A stretch of DNA of 64,000 nt from UBA7359 sp038142205 (lineage in GTDB: Bacteria; Pseudomonadota; Gammaproteobacteria; Eutrophobiales; Eutrophobiaceae). The notes under the pieces are model-generated. The model searched no databases. It saw only the letters and a program-made list of their open reading frames with translations, and was not told the origin of the DNA. This document shows, one piece after another, positions 8,634 through 17,109 of this stretch (the first letter of the stretch is position 1; each line of letters starts with the position of its first letter). Both the position numbers and the translations under genes were made by a program. The stretch lies in assembly GCA_038142205.1 (NCBI GenBank), contig JAYQJO010000001.1, forward strand, positions 620,001 through 684,000. The letters run 5' to 3'.

Positions 8634-9707
8634 TTGTCTAAGCGCAAGGAAACAGAAGGATTCAATCTGGCATTTTTGGATATCATGTCATGCGGTCTTG
8701 GCGCAGTAATACTTGTCTTTATGTTAGTGAAAACCAATGCTGAAGACACTACTTCGACAAGCAATAGCGAAGTTGAAAAATTACAAAACGACATCAATAG
8801 GTTGTCTGAATTAGAAAATGAAAAATTAAAAAACTTAAATGACTTATCAATCAGTCTTGATAGTGAAATTAAAAAACAAGACGCATTAAAAAGTCAGCTC
8901 GCTTCCGTTCAATCAAAAAATGAAACAGAATCACAACAAATAAAATCATTAAATCGAGAACTGGAAAAATTAAAAAGTAGTATCAAAGGTATAGAAGTAA
9001 AAAAACAAAGTGATCTCGTACAAACAGAAACGATAAATGAGGAAAACTATTTATTAGGCTTGAAAGTTGAAGGTCAAAAAATTGCTATTCTGGTTGATAG
9101 CAGTGCTTCTATGACGCATGAAAAACTAATCGATATCATTAAAGTAAAAAATGGTTCGGATCAGGAAAAAAAGAATGCAAACAAGTGGCGTAGAACAAAA
9201 AGAATTTTGCAATGGTTATTGGCAAGAGCACCAAAGTCGAGTGAGATTGTCGTCATTCATTTTAATGAAAAAGCTGAGGAGCTTGGTAAGCCAGGTTGGA
9301 AAAATGTAAGTGATCCGAATACGATCAGTACCATTCTTTCTCAATTGGAAGCGGTGACTCCAACGGGCGGCACCAATCTTCAAACTGGTTTAGAGCAGTT
9401 AAAAAAACATGCGCCATCAAACTTATACGTCATTACTGACGGGCTTCCAACGAAAGGGCAGTCGCGATACAAAAGTTTGAACCCCTTTGCTAATTGTAGC
9501 TCTTTGCGCGGTTCTTCAAATACGATTTCGGGTGAATGTAGAATCAAACTTTTTAGACAAACTCTGCAAGAGAGTTCAAAGCAAAATGTAATAACGAATA
9601 TTATCTTGCTTCCTGTAGAAGGTGATCCTGACGCCATTAACGAATATTGGAGCTGGAGCGCTGCGACAGGTGGTTTATTAATTAGTCCGGCATTGAATTG
9701 GCCATGA
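8634..9707 (+). CDS. TolR/ExbD-like membrane anchor fused to vWA domain (A)
   Basis: The 357-aa protein starts at TTG. Residues 10-32 form a single N-terminal membrane helix containing FLDIMSCGLGA. The Asp at 16 sits where TolR/ExbD/MotB carry their proton-accepting Asp. A long coiled coil follows (about 45-125), then a vWA domain (about 148-357) with a MIDAS motif DSSAS at 155-159, a TGGTN loop and a VITDG strand. The topology is TolR-like: bitopic with a periplasmic domain, but with vWA replacing the usual fold. Its stop overlaps the next ATG (ATGA). The assignment as TolQ-like partner is inferred. Confidence 0.85.
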   Translation: MSKRKETEGFNLAFLDIMSCGLGAVILVFMLVKTNAEDTTSTSNSEVEKLQNDINRLSELENEKLKNLNDLSISLDSEIKKQDALKSQLASVQSKNETESQQIKSLNRELEKLKSSIKGIEVKKQSDLVQTETINEENYLLGLKVEGQKIAILVDSSASMTHEKLIDIIKVKNGSDQEKKNANKWRRTKRILQWLLARAPKSSEIVVIHFNEKAEELGKPGWKNVSDPNTISTILSQLEAVTPTGGTNLQTGLEQLKKHAPSNLYVITDGLPTKGQSRYKSLNPFANCSSLRGSSNTISGECRIKLFRQTLQESSKQNVITNIILLPVEGDPDAINEYWSWSAATGGLLISPALNWP

Positions 9708-10657
9708 AAAAACGTAGCAAGTCACTCGATATTTTTAATCTGTCTTTTCTAGATATCATTTCTTGCGGGTTTGGTGCAGTTATCATGTTAATTTTAATTT
9801 CCAAACCGAATGAAGCTATCGATATTATTTCTGAAAGTGTTATCTCTAATCTGGTGAGTATTATTATTGAACTTGAAAATAATATTGCTCGAACAGAAGG
9901 AGAGATCGAGGAGAAAAATAATATCTATGCAATCGCCATTAAAAACAATGATTCAATTAATAAGTTAATTACAGAAAACAAGGGCGCTGCATCCAGTCAA
10001 GAAAACCTAAAATCATCTATTGTTGAAGACATCCAGGGGCTTTCCTTAGTTGAAACAACATTAAAACAAGCATCGATATCGACGCCAAGTTCTAAAAATC
10101 AGATCAGAGATGAGGAAGTGGGTGGGATCCCTGTTGATAGTGATTATGTCATTTTTGTTATTGATACATCAGGCAGTATGCGGCAAATATGGCCAAAAGT
10201 GACATCAGAAATTATCAACGTATTGAATATTCATCCTAGAGTGAAAGGCTTTCAGATATTAAATGATATGGGAAAGTCGATTATTTCGGGTTATGAGGGA
10301 AAATGGATACCGGATACTGAACGCAGAAGGAAGAATGTGATTGCGCTTTTTCAAAACTGGGGTGATTACTCAAATAGCAGCCCTGTCGAAGGAATAGAAG
10401 TTGCCCTAAGGAAGTATGCAAAACCTAGTATCACAACTTCAATATATGTTTTTGGTGATGATTATACAGGGGCATCCTACGACCCTGTCATCGATAAAAT
10501 AACCAGTATGAATAAAATTGCTATAGGCGATAAACAATTAGCAAAAATTCATGGAGTAGGTTTTATTTCACTGGGTACAACGGATAGGTTTGGCATATTA
10601 ATGCGAGAGCTAACAAAACAAAATGGCGGCACCTTACTCTCATTACCGGTAAGGTGA
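9704..10657 (+). CDS. TolR/ExbD-like membrane anchor fused to vWA domain (B)
   Basis: Second, divergent copy of the membrane-anchor plus vWA architecture; 317 aa from the ATG at 9704, chosen because it forms an ATGA overlap with the preceding stop (a TTG at 9698 is possible). The N-terminal helix carries FLDIISCGFGA with Asp17. A predicted helical region (about 40-120) leads to a vWA domain (about 147-317) with MIDAS DTSGS at 154-158. The two vWA proteins may form a heterodimer on the TolQ-like channel, as TolR and ExbD dimerise. It is the last gene of the operon; a bidirectional terminator follows at 10731. Confidence 0.85.
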   Translation: MKKRSKSLDIFNLSFLDIISCGFGAVIMLILISKPNEAIDIISESVISNLVSIIIELENNIARTEGEIEEKNNIYAIAIKNNDSINKLITENKGAASSQENLKSSIVEDIQGLSLVETTLKQASISTPSSKNQIRDEEVGGIPVDSDYVIFVIDTSGSMRQIWPKVTSEIINVLNIHPRVKGFQILNDMGKSIISGYEGKWIPDTERRRKNVIALFQNWGDYSNSSPVEGIEVALRKYAKPSITTSIYVFGDDYTGASYDPVIDKITSMNKIAIGDKQLAKIHGVGFISLGTTDRFGILMRELTKQNGGTLLSLPVR

Positions 10658-10676
10658 TTTGGTACTCATTTGAAAA

Positions 10677-10735
10677 CTTCACCGCTCCGGACTTCCTGTC
10701 CTCTCGCGATATACGGTTCATCCTGAACGTAAAAA
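10677..10735 (-). repeat. Copy D of dispersed hairpin repeat
   Basis: Read on the minus strand, this has a short hairpin (GTTCA-GGA-TGAAC) followed by a tail containing gcgagaggacaggaagtccg. The same hairpin-then-tail design (agag..., caggaa, gaagtccg.agcg) occurs at 43803-43918, 48798-48976 and 52011-52163. It lies between the vWA operon and rpsT and adjoins the terminator hairpin. Confidence 0.45.
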
Positions 10736-10757
10736 GCCGACATTAAGCCGGCTTTTA
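10731..10757. terminator. Bidirectional terminator between vWA operon and rpsT
   Basis: An 8-bp stem AAAAGCCG ... CGGCTTTT with a 9-nt loop is flanked by T-rich sequence in both directions (five T on the minus side). It sits between the convergent vWA operon and rpsT and could serve both. Confidence 0.75.
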
Positions 10758-10780
10758 AAAATTTTAAACAGAACTATAAA

Positions 10781-11041
10781 CTACATCGTTCTGACGTGGT
10801 TATTCAAGCGTGATTTATGTCTTGCAGCTTTATTCTTATGAATAATTCCTTTTGAAGCCATGGCATCAATAACAGGTACTGCAGCTTTATATGCATTTTC
10901 TGCTGCTTCTTTGTCATTTGCTTCGATAGCGTTCGTCACCTTCTTCATATGGGTACGAAGCATTGAACGTTGACTCGCATTATGCAGACGTGATTTTTCA
11001 GCCTGACGTGCTCGTTTTTTCGCTGATGCAATATTTGCCAC
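10781..11041 (-). CDS. rpsT: 30S ribosomal protein S20
   Basis: The 86-aa basic protein starts ANIASAKKRARQ after the initiator, matching S20 in length and sequence; it binds 16S rRNA in the 30S body. The open frame extends further upstream, but the GTG at 11041 gives the canonical N-terminus and has a good AGGAG ribosome site 8-9 bp upstream. The non-AUG start is notable: Escherichia coli rpsT uses UUG and is autoregulated translationally. It is transcribed away from murJ. Confidence 0.96.
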   Translation of the reverse strand: MANIASAKKRARQAEKSRLHNASQRSMLRTHMKKVTNAIEANDKEAAENAYKAAVPVIDAMASKGIIHKNKAARHKSRLNNHVRTM

Positions 11042-11077
11042 TCTTAAACTCCTGAATTCATTCTTTAAAGGCGCGGT

Positions 11078-11106
11078 ATCATGCGGATATTGGGGCAATT
11101 TGTCAA
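11078..11106 (-). promoter_or_regulatory. Predicted sigma-70 promoter of rpsT
   Basis: On the minus strand, TTGACA (11101-11106) and CATGAT (11078-11083) are separated by 17 bp. A GC-rich discriminator (ACCGCGCC) follows, as in stringently controlled ribosomal promoters. Transcription would start about 30 bp before the rpsT GTG. Confidence 0.5.
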
Positions 11107-11212
11107 TCTTTCTGCGTTGTTATGCTATGCTACGCAAAAATTTGATAATTTTAAGTAAAAACAACTAGATAGATAGATATTTTCACGATTTAAATCGATT
11201 ATTTGCACAATA

Positions 11213-12745
11213 ATGAGCCGTAAGCTACTTAAGTCCACCTTTACAGTCGGTGGAATGACCACTATTTCCCGTGTATTTGGATTAATACGCGACATTGTCA
11301 TCGCGCGTTTATTCGGTGCCAGTGCCGAAGTTGATGCGTTTATTGTAGCTTTTAGAATTCCGAATTTCTTACGTCGCTTATTTGCAGAAGGCGGTTTCTC
11401 TCAAGCATTTGTTCCTGTGTTAGCAGAGTACAAGGAGCAGCGCGATGAAAAGGCTGTTAAAGCATTAATCGATCAGACAGCGGCGACCTTAGGTGTTGTA
11501 CTTTTTCTAGTGACTTTAATAGGCATCATTGCTGCGCCAATATTAATTATGATTTTCGCTTCCGGTTTTGATGACGCTAAACATATTTTGGCGACAGACA
11601 TGTTGCAAATCACGTTTCCTTATATTTTATTTATTTCGCTAACCGCATTTGCTGGTAGCATTTTGAATACCTATAAGCAATTTGCCATACCCGCATTTAC
11701 GCCTGTACTGCTTAACCTTTCATTAATTACCTGTGCTATTTTTCTTGCGCCTTTAATGCAAACGCCGATTACCGCATTAGCCTGGGGTGTATTACTTGCC
11801 GGTATTGTGCAGTTGTTATTTCAATTTCCGTTTTTATTCCGAATTAAATTATTCCCAAAACCTGCATTTAATAAAGACAAAGAAGGCGTTGGCCGTATTT
11901 TAAAGTTAATGTTGCCGACTTTATTTGCTGTTTCTATTGTGCAAATTAATTTATTGGTTGATACGATTTTTGCTTCGTATTTAGTCGATGGTAGTATTTC
12001 TTGGCTTTATTATTCTGACCGATTGGTCGAATTTCCATTAGGGGTTTTCGGTATTGCATTGGCAACAGTGTTATTACCAAATTTGTCCAGTAAGCATGCG
12101 AAAAATGAATCTAAAAATTTTTCTAATATGATGGATTGGGCCTTACGCTGGGTTTTTCTCATTTCGATACCTGCTGCTGCGGGTTTGGCTGTTCTGGCCG
12201 TACCGTTATTAACGACATTGTTTCAGTACGATGAATTTACGACACATGCCGTCATTATGTCCGGTAAAAGTTTATTGGCTTATGCAGTCGGCTTACCTGC
12301 TTTCATTTTAATCAAGATTTTCGCCAGTGGTTTTTTTTCCAGACAGGATACGAAAACACCGGTTAAGATCGGTGCAATAGCCATGGTTTCTAATATTATC
12401 CTTAATTTTCTTTTAGTCGGGGTGTTACAACATGTTGGATTGGCTCTTGCAACATCTCTATCGGCCTGTTTACAGGCATTGATATTATTTGTGCTGTTAA
12501 GAAAACAAGGCGTGTATATGCCTGTTTCCGGCTGGTTTAAGCTTGGCTTGCAAATTATGGCAGCGGTTGTTGCTATGACGTTATTCATTCAGTATTTTGT
12601 CGCGCAACCAGAGCGATGGTTTGCTTGGGGCGTATTTGAGCGAGTGGGCATGTTGTCTGTTTGGGTTGCTGCCGGGATGGTCTGCTATTTTATTGTACTC
12701 TGGATAACAGGACTTCGATGGCAACACATGACAGCGCAGCATTGA
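11213..12745 (+). CDS. murJ: Lipid II flippase MurJ (MviN)
   Basis: The 510-aa polytopic membrane protein flips lipid II to the periplasmic face for peptidoglycan synthesis. The N-terminus (TVGGMTTISRVFGLIRDIVIARLFGA) and the LRRLFAEGGFSQAFVPV segment are family hallmarks, and about 14 hydrophobic helices are spread over the length. It starts at ATG with no strong ribosome site. It lies upstream of ribF-ileS-lspA-ispH on the same strand, the usual gammaproteobacterial order, and diverges from rpsT. Confidence 0.95.
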   Translation: MSRKLLKSTFTVGGMTTISRVFGLIRDIVIARLFGASAEVDAFIVAFRIPNFLRRLFAEGGFSQAFVPVLAEYKEQRDEKAVKALIDQTAATLGVVLFLVTLIGIIAAPILIMIFASGFDDAKHILATDMLQITFPYILFISLTAFAGSILNTYKQFAIPAFTPVLLNLSLITCAIFLAPLMQTPITALAWGVLLAGIVQLLFQFPFLFRIKLFPKPAFNKDKEGVGRILKLMLPTLFAVSIVQINLLVDTIFASYLVDGSISWLYYSDRLVEFPLGVFGIALATVLLPNLSSKHAKNESKNFSNMMDWALRWVFLISIPAAAGLAVLAVPLLTTLFQYDEFTTHAVIMSGKSLLAYAVGLPAFILIKIFASGFFSRQDTKTPVKIGAIAMVSNIILNFLLVGVLQHVGLALATSLSACLQALILFVLLRKQGVYMPVSGWFKLGLQIMAAVVAMTLFIQYFVAQPERWFAWGVFERVGMLSVWVAAGMVCYFIVLWITGLRWQHMTAQH

Positions 12746-12774
12746 TCGGTATAATCCACGGGTTTTGGTGACAA

Positions 12775-13713
12775 ATGCAATTTATTCGAGGACTGCATAA
12801 CTTACTGCTTCAAAGGCAAGAATGTGTAACAACCATTGGTAATTTTGATGGTGTGCATTTAGGCCATCATGCTGTGCTTGATCAGGTAAAAGAGAGCGCT
12901 AAAATTAATGGCTTGATATCAACTGTCGTTATTTTTGAACCTCAACCGATTGAATATTTCGCCCCTGATAAAGCGCCGTCTCGGTTAACGCGACTGCGGG
13001 AAAAATTACAGCAATTTGCATTACATGACATTGATCGCGTTGTTTGTCTTCGCTTTGATGAAAAACTGGCTCATTTATCAGCAAACGAATTTGTTGATGA
13101 AATTTTGCTGAAAGCATTAGTTGTTAAGAAGTTAATTATTGGTGATGACTTTCGTTTTGCTAAAAACAGAGAAGGAGACTATCAATATTTAGTTAATGCA
13201 GCTCAAGACAAAGAATTTGACGTGACTAAGACAAACTCTTTTATCTTGAATGGGGAGCGAGTTAGTAGCACTTTAATACGGCAGACACTTGCTGATGGTG
13301 ATATAGAAAAAACAGCTCAATTGCTGGGCCGGCCTTATCGTATCAGTGGGCGTGTAGCGCATGGTGATAAGCGAGGTAGAAAACTAGGCTTTGCTACTGC
13401 CAATATAGAGTTGCATCGTTATTTTTCGCCAATTGAAGGTATTTTTTCTGGTCGCGTTTATGGTGCGGGCAAGGATGCTTTAGCTGCTATTGTTTATGTC
13501 GGCTCAAGGCCCGTATTTAAGGGTAAGCAAGTAATACTCGAGGCTCATATACTGGATTTTGATGAAGACTTATACGGACGACACTTGCAAATTGAGTTAG
13601 TAGAAAAGTTACGTAGTGATATGCACTTTGCATCAGAAAAGGAATTAGTTGATCAAATGCATGTTGATATTGAGCATGCCAGAAAAAGTTTGAAATTAAA
13701 TAACATTAAATAA
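12775..13713 (+). CDS. ribF: Bifunctional riboflavin kinase / FAD synthetase
   Basis: Makes FMN from riboflavin and FAD from FMN. The 312-aa protein has an N-terminal nucleotidyltransferase domain with TIGNFDGVHLGHH (about 19-32) and a C-terminal riboflavin kinase domain (about 185-305; GRPYRISGRVAHGDKRGRKLGFATANI). The length is typical. It sits 29 bp after murJ and 25 bp before ileS and is probably co-transcribed with both. Confidence 0.96.
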   Translation: MQFIRGLHNLLLQRQECVTTIGNFDGVHLGHHAVLDQVKESAKINGLISTVVIFEPQPIEYFAPDKAPSRLTRLREKLQQFALHDIDRVVCLRFDEKLAHLSANEFVDEILLKALVVKKLIIGDDFRFAKNREGDYQYLVNAAQDKEFDVTKTNSFILNGERVSSTLIRQTLADGDIEKTAQLLGRPYRISGRVAHGDKRGRKLGFATANIELHRYFSPIEGIFSGRVYGAGKDALAAIVYVGSRPVFKGKQVILEAHILDFDEDLYGRHLQIELVEKLRSDMHFASEKELVDQMHVDIEHARKSLKLNNIK

Positions 13714-13738
13714 ATTTAAATTAATAATTAAACAATAA

Positions 13739-16558
13739 ATGAAGAGTTACAAAGACACACTTAATTTACCGAAGACGGCTTTCCCTATGAAAGCAAACCT
13801 TTCTCAACGTGAACCGGAAATGTTGAAACGTTGGTATGAAAAAGACTTGTATGGCGAGTTACGCAAGAAACGTGACGGTGCTAAAAAATTCATTTTGCAT
13901 GATGGCCCTCCTTATGCGAATGGTGATATCCATATTGGTCATGCTGTTAATAAAATTCTGAAGGATATTATTGTTAAGTCCCAAAGCTTAAACGGGTTTG
14001 ATGTGCCCTATGTGCCTGGTTGGGATTGTCACGGCTTACCGATTGAGTTAATGGTTGAAAAGAAAGTCGGTAAAGCGGGTATTAAAATTGATGCTGATAA
14101 ATTTCGTAATGCCTGCCGTGAATATGCTTTAAAGCAGGTTGATAAACAGCGTACTGATTTTAAACGTCTTGGTGTTTTAGGTGATTGGGATAAACCTTAT
14201 TTAACGATGGACTTTAAAACAGAAGCGAATATTGTCCGTGCGTTGGGAAAAATTATCGAAGCAGGCCATTTGCATAAAGGTGTGAAACCCGTGCACTGGT
14301 GTACGGAGTGTGGTTCAGCATTGGCTGAAGCAGAAGTCGAACATGAAGACAAACAATCGCCAGCGATTGATGTGCGATTTAAATCAGTAGAACCAACAGA
14401 AGTTTTAAAAAGCTTTAATATTGAAAGTGAGATTGCCAATAATATTAAGGCAATTTCAATTGTTATCTGGACAACGACACCGTGGACCTTACCTGCAAAT
14501 CAGGCTATTGCTGTGCATGCTGATTATGATTATGTCTTGCTGGAAGTAGGTAATGAAGCATTAATTCTTGCAGATGGCTTGTATAAAGATGTGATGTCTC
14601 GTTGTGGTATTAAAGGTTTTAATGTGCTTGCGACTTGTAAAGGTGCTGCGCTTGAAAACCTGAAGTTTCATCATCCCTTCTATGAAAGAGTTGTTCCTGC
14701 GATTTTAGGTGAGCATGTAACGTTAGAAGCGGGGACGGGTGCTGTGCATACTGCGCCGGGACATGGACAAGATGACTTTATAGTAGGGCAGAAATACGGT
14801 TTAGAAATTGATAATCCTGTTGGAGACAATGGCTGTTTTTTAACAAATACAGAGTTATTTGCTGGTGAACATGTCTTTAAAGCAAACCCATTAGTATTAA
14901 ACGTGCTGGAGGAAAATGGCGCGTTATTACATAAAGAGGATTTGTTACACAGTTATCCTCATTGTTGGCGACACAAGACCCCCATTATTTTTCGTGCGAC
15001 ACCACAATGGTTTATCAGCATGGATGGTAATGGATTACGACAACAAGCACTGAATGCAGTTAAAGGTGTTAACTGGCAACCCTCGTGGGGCGAAGAACGT
15101 ATACACGGCATGATTGAAAATCGTCCAGACTGGTGTATTTCCCGTCAACGAACCTGGGGTGTGCCCATTGCTGTTTTTATCGATAGAGAAACACAAGAGT
15201 TGCATCCTGATACAAGAACATTGATTGAAAAAGTTGCCGTATTAATAGAAGAGAAGGGCATTGATGCGTGGTTCGATTTGGATGTGTCAACATTACTGGG
15301 CGATGAAGCAGATAAGTACAGTAAAGTCGTTGATACACTCGATGTTTGGTTTGACTCGGGTGTCACTCACGATACGGTATTACAAGCCGATGAACGATTA
15401 GAATTTCCTGCAGATTTATACCTTGAAGGTTCTGATCAACATCGTGGCTGGTTTCAGTCTTCATTACTTTCTTCAGTTGCAATTAACAATGGTAATGCGC
15501 CTTATAAGAGTGTTGTGACGCACGGTTTTACCGTTGATGCAAAAGGCATGAAGATGTCGAAGTCAAAAGGTAATGTCGTTGCACCTCAAAAAGTTATGAA
15601 TCAATTAGGGGCTGATGCGTTACGTTTGTGGGTTGCGGCAACGGATTATCGTAGTGAAATGAGTGTGTCGGATGAAATATTGAAACGCACTGCTGATGCC
15701 TATAGACGCTTTAGAAATACGGCGCGTTATTTACTGTCTAATCTTGATGGTTTTGAACCTGATAAAAATAGTGTGGCCTATGAAGAGTTGCTGGATCTGG
15801 ATAAATGGGCTGTTGAACATGGGCTACGTTTACAAAAAGAAATTATCACGGCTTACAATAATTACGAATTCCATTTGATCTATCAATTATTACATCAATT
15901 TTGCGTCGTTGAGATGGGTGGTTTTTATCTCGATATTACAAAGGATAGACAATACACCTCAGCTGAAGATAGTTTGGCCAGACGCTCAGGACAAACTGCA
16001 ATGTATCATCTTATTGAAATGATGGTGCGTTGGTTAACGCCAATACTGAGTTTTACTGCTGATGAAATCTGGCAATTTATACCAGGCGAAAGAGGAGAGT
16101 CCGTTTTTTTTGAAGATTGGTATGAATTAGAAATTAATGAAGCTGAAGCGGTGACAAGACAAGCGCAATGGGAAGAGATCGTTTCAATTCGTGATGAAGT
16201 AAATAAACAACTTGAGCCATTGCGTGAAAGTAAAGCGATTGGCGGGTCATTAGATGCAGAAGTCGATCTTTACTGTAATGATGAAATTAAAAAGCAAATT
16301 GAATTCCTTGGCGATGAATTGCGCTTTGTTTTCATAGCTTCTTATGCCCGATTGCATGATATAAATTCAAAATCCGATGATGTGGTTCAATCTGAGATTG
16401 ATGGTTTAGCTATTCAGGTTGCAGCATCAGGACATGCAAAGTGTGTGCGTTGCTGGCATCACAGAGAGGATGTTGGTTCAAATCAGGAACATCCTGAGCT
16501 ATGTCTGCGTTGTGTAGAAAATGTCGATTCTTATGGTGAGAAGAGGCAGTATGCCTGA
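13739..16558 (+). CDS. ileS: Isoleucyl-tRNA synthetase
   Basis: The 939-aa class I synthetase charges tRNA-Ile. The HIGH motif is DIHIGHAVNK (about 61-70) and the KMSKS motif is GMKMSKSKGN (about 602-611). A CP1 editing domain is present (TTTPWTLPANQA; GTGAVHTAPGHGQDD). The C-terminal zinc site CVRCWH ... CLRC (about 900-930) is complete. The AT-rich 25-bp upstream spacer shows no obvious Shine-Dalgarno sequence. The stop overlaps the lspA start by 8 bp, so the two are translationally coupled. Confidence 0.97.
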   Translation: MKSYKDTLNLPKTAFPMKANLSQREPEMLKRWYEKDLYGELRKKRDGAKKFILHDGPPYANGDIHIGHAVNKILKDIIVKSQSLNGFDVPYVPGWDCHGLPIELMVEKKVGKAGIKIDADKFRNACREYALKQVDKQRTDFKRLGVLGDWDKPYLTMDFKTEANIVRALGKIIEAGHLHKGVKPVHWCTECGSALAEAEVEHEDKQSPAIDVRFKSVEPTEVLKSFNIESEIANNIKAISIVIWTTTPWTLPANQAIAVHADYDYVLLEVGNEALILADGLYKDVMSRCGIKGFNVLATCKGAALENLKFHHPFYERVVPAILGEHVTLEAGTGAVHTAPGHGQDDFIVGQKYGLEIDNPVGDNGCFLTNTELFAGEHVFKANPLVLNVLEENGALLHKEDLLHSYPHCWRHKTPIIFRATPQWFISMDGNGLRQQALNAVKGVNWQPSWGEERIHGMIENRPDWCISRQRTWGVPIAVFIDRETQELHPDTRTLIEKVAVLIEEKGIDAWFDLDVSTLLGDEADKYSKVVDTLDVWFDSGVTHDTVLQADERLEFPADLYLEGSDQHRGWFQSSLLSSVAINNGNAPYKSVVTHGFTVDAKGMKMSKSKGNVVAPQKVMNQLGADALRLWVAATDYRSEMSVSDEILKRTADAYRRFRNTARYLLSNLDGFEPDKNSVAYEELLDLDKWAVEHGLRLQKEIITAYNNYEFHLIYQLLHQFCVVEMGGFYLDITKDRQYTSAEDSLARRSGQTAMYHLIEMMVRWLTPILSFTADEIWQFIPGERGESVFFEDWYELEINEAEAVTRQAQWEEIVSIRDEVNKQLEPLRESKAIGGSLDAEVDLYCNDEIKKQIEFLGDELRFVFIASYARLHDINSKSDDVVQSEIDGLAIQVAASGHAKCVRCWHHREDVGSNQEHPELCLRCVENVDSYGEKRQYA

Positions 16559-17063
16559 TACGAAAGCTAATTTGTTGTTAGGCATTGCTATCGCCATTTT
16601 TGTTATTATTCTTGATCAACTGACGAAGTATTTAGTTGTTCAAGAGTTAGCCCTTTATGAATCCATTCCTATTTTTACCGGATTTAATATTACGCTTGCG
16701 CATAATATGGGAGCGGCATTCAGCTTTCTGAGTGATGCAGGTGGGTGGCAACGCTATTTCTTTATTAGTTTGGGTACTACCGTCAGTATCGTGCTGGTTT
16801 TCTGGATGAAAAGTCTGACAAAAAAACAAAAATGTTTGTTTTATGCTTTGGCCTTGGTTCTGGGTGGTGTCATTGGCAATGTCTGGGATAGAGTTGCTTA
16901 TGGCTATGTTATTGATTTTATTGATGTATCATTAAGCTTTATCCCTTTGAGGATATTTAATCCTTGGCCAACCTTTAACATTGCCGACTCAGCTATATTT
17001 ATTGGTGCAATTTTATTAATTATTGATGCTATCTGTTTGAATGATAGCGAGAATGATAGATAA
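16551..17063 (+). CDS. lspA: Prolipoprotein signal peptidase (signal peptidase II)
   Basis: Inner-membrane aspartyl protease that cleaves lipoprotein signal peptides after lipidation. The 170-aa product has four membrane segments, with catalytic Asp residues in NVWDRVAYGYVIDFI and FNIADSAI. The ATG at 16551 is chosen over an upstream in-frame start because it gives the standard N-terminus and has a purine-rich AGAAGAGG site just upstream. It overlaps ileS by 8 bp. The fkpB gene found between lspA and ispH in some relatives is absent. Confidence 0.95.
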   Translation: MPDTKANLLLGIAIAIFVIILDQLTKYLVVQELALYESIPIFTGFNITLAHNMGAAFSFLSDAGGWQRYFFISLGTTVSIVLVFWMKSLTKKQKCLFYALALVLGGVIGNVWDRVAYGYVIDFIDVSLSFIPLRIFNPWPTFNIADSAIFIGAILLIIDAICLNDSENDR

Positions 17064-17109
17064 GTTATTGCTATAATCCGCTTTATTAAGTTGTTACAGG
17101 AAAATCTAA

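Noticed and set aside
2360..10657. Anti-phage Zorya-type system
   Set aside because: A MotA-like protein is present, but there is no ZorB-type OmpA partner, helicase or nuclease; the genes encode envelope and vWA/PEGA proteins instead.
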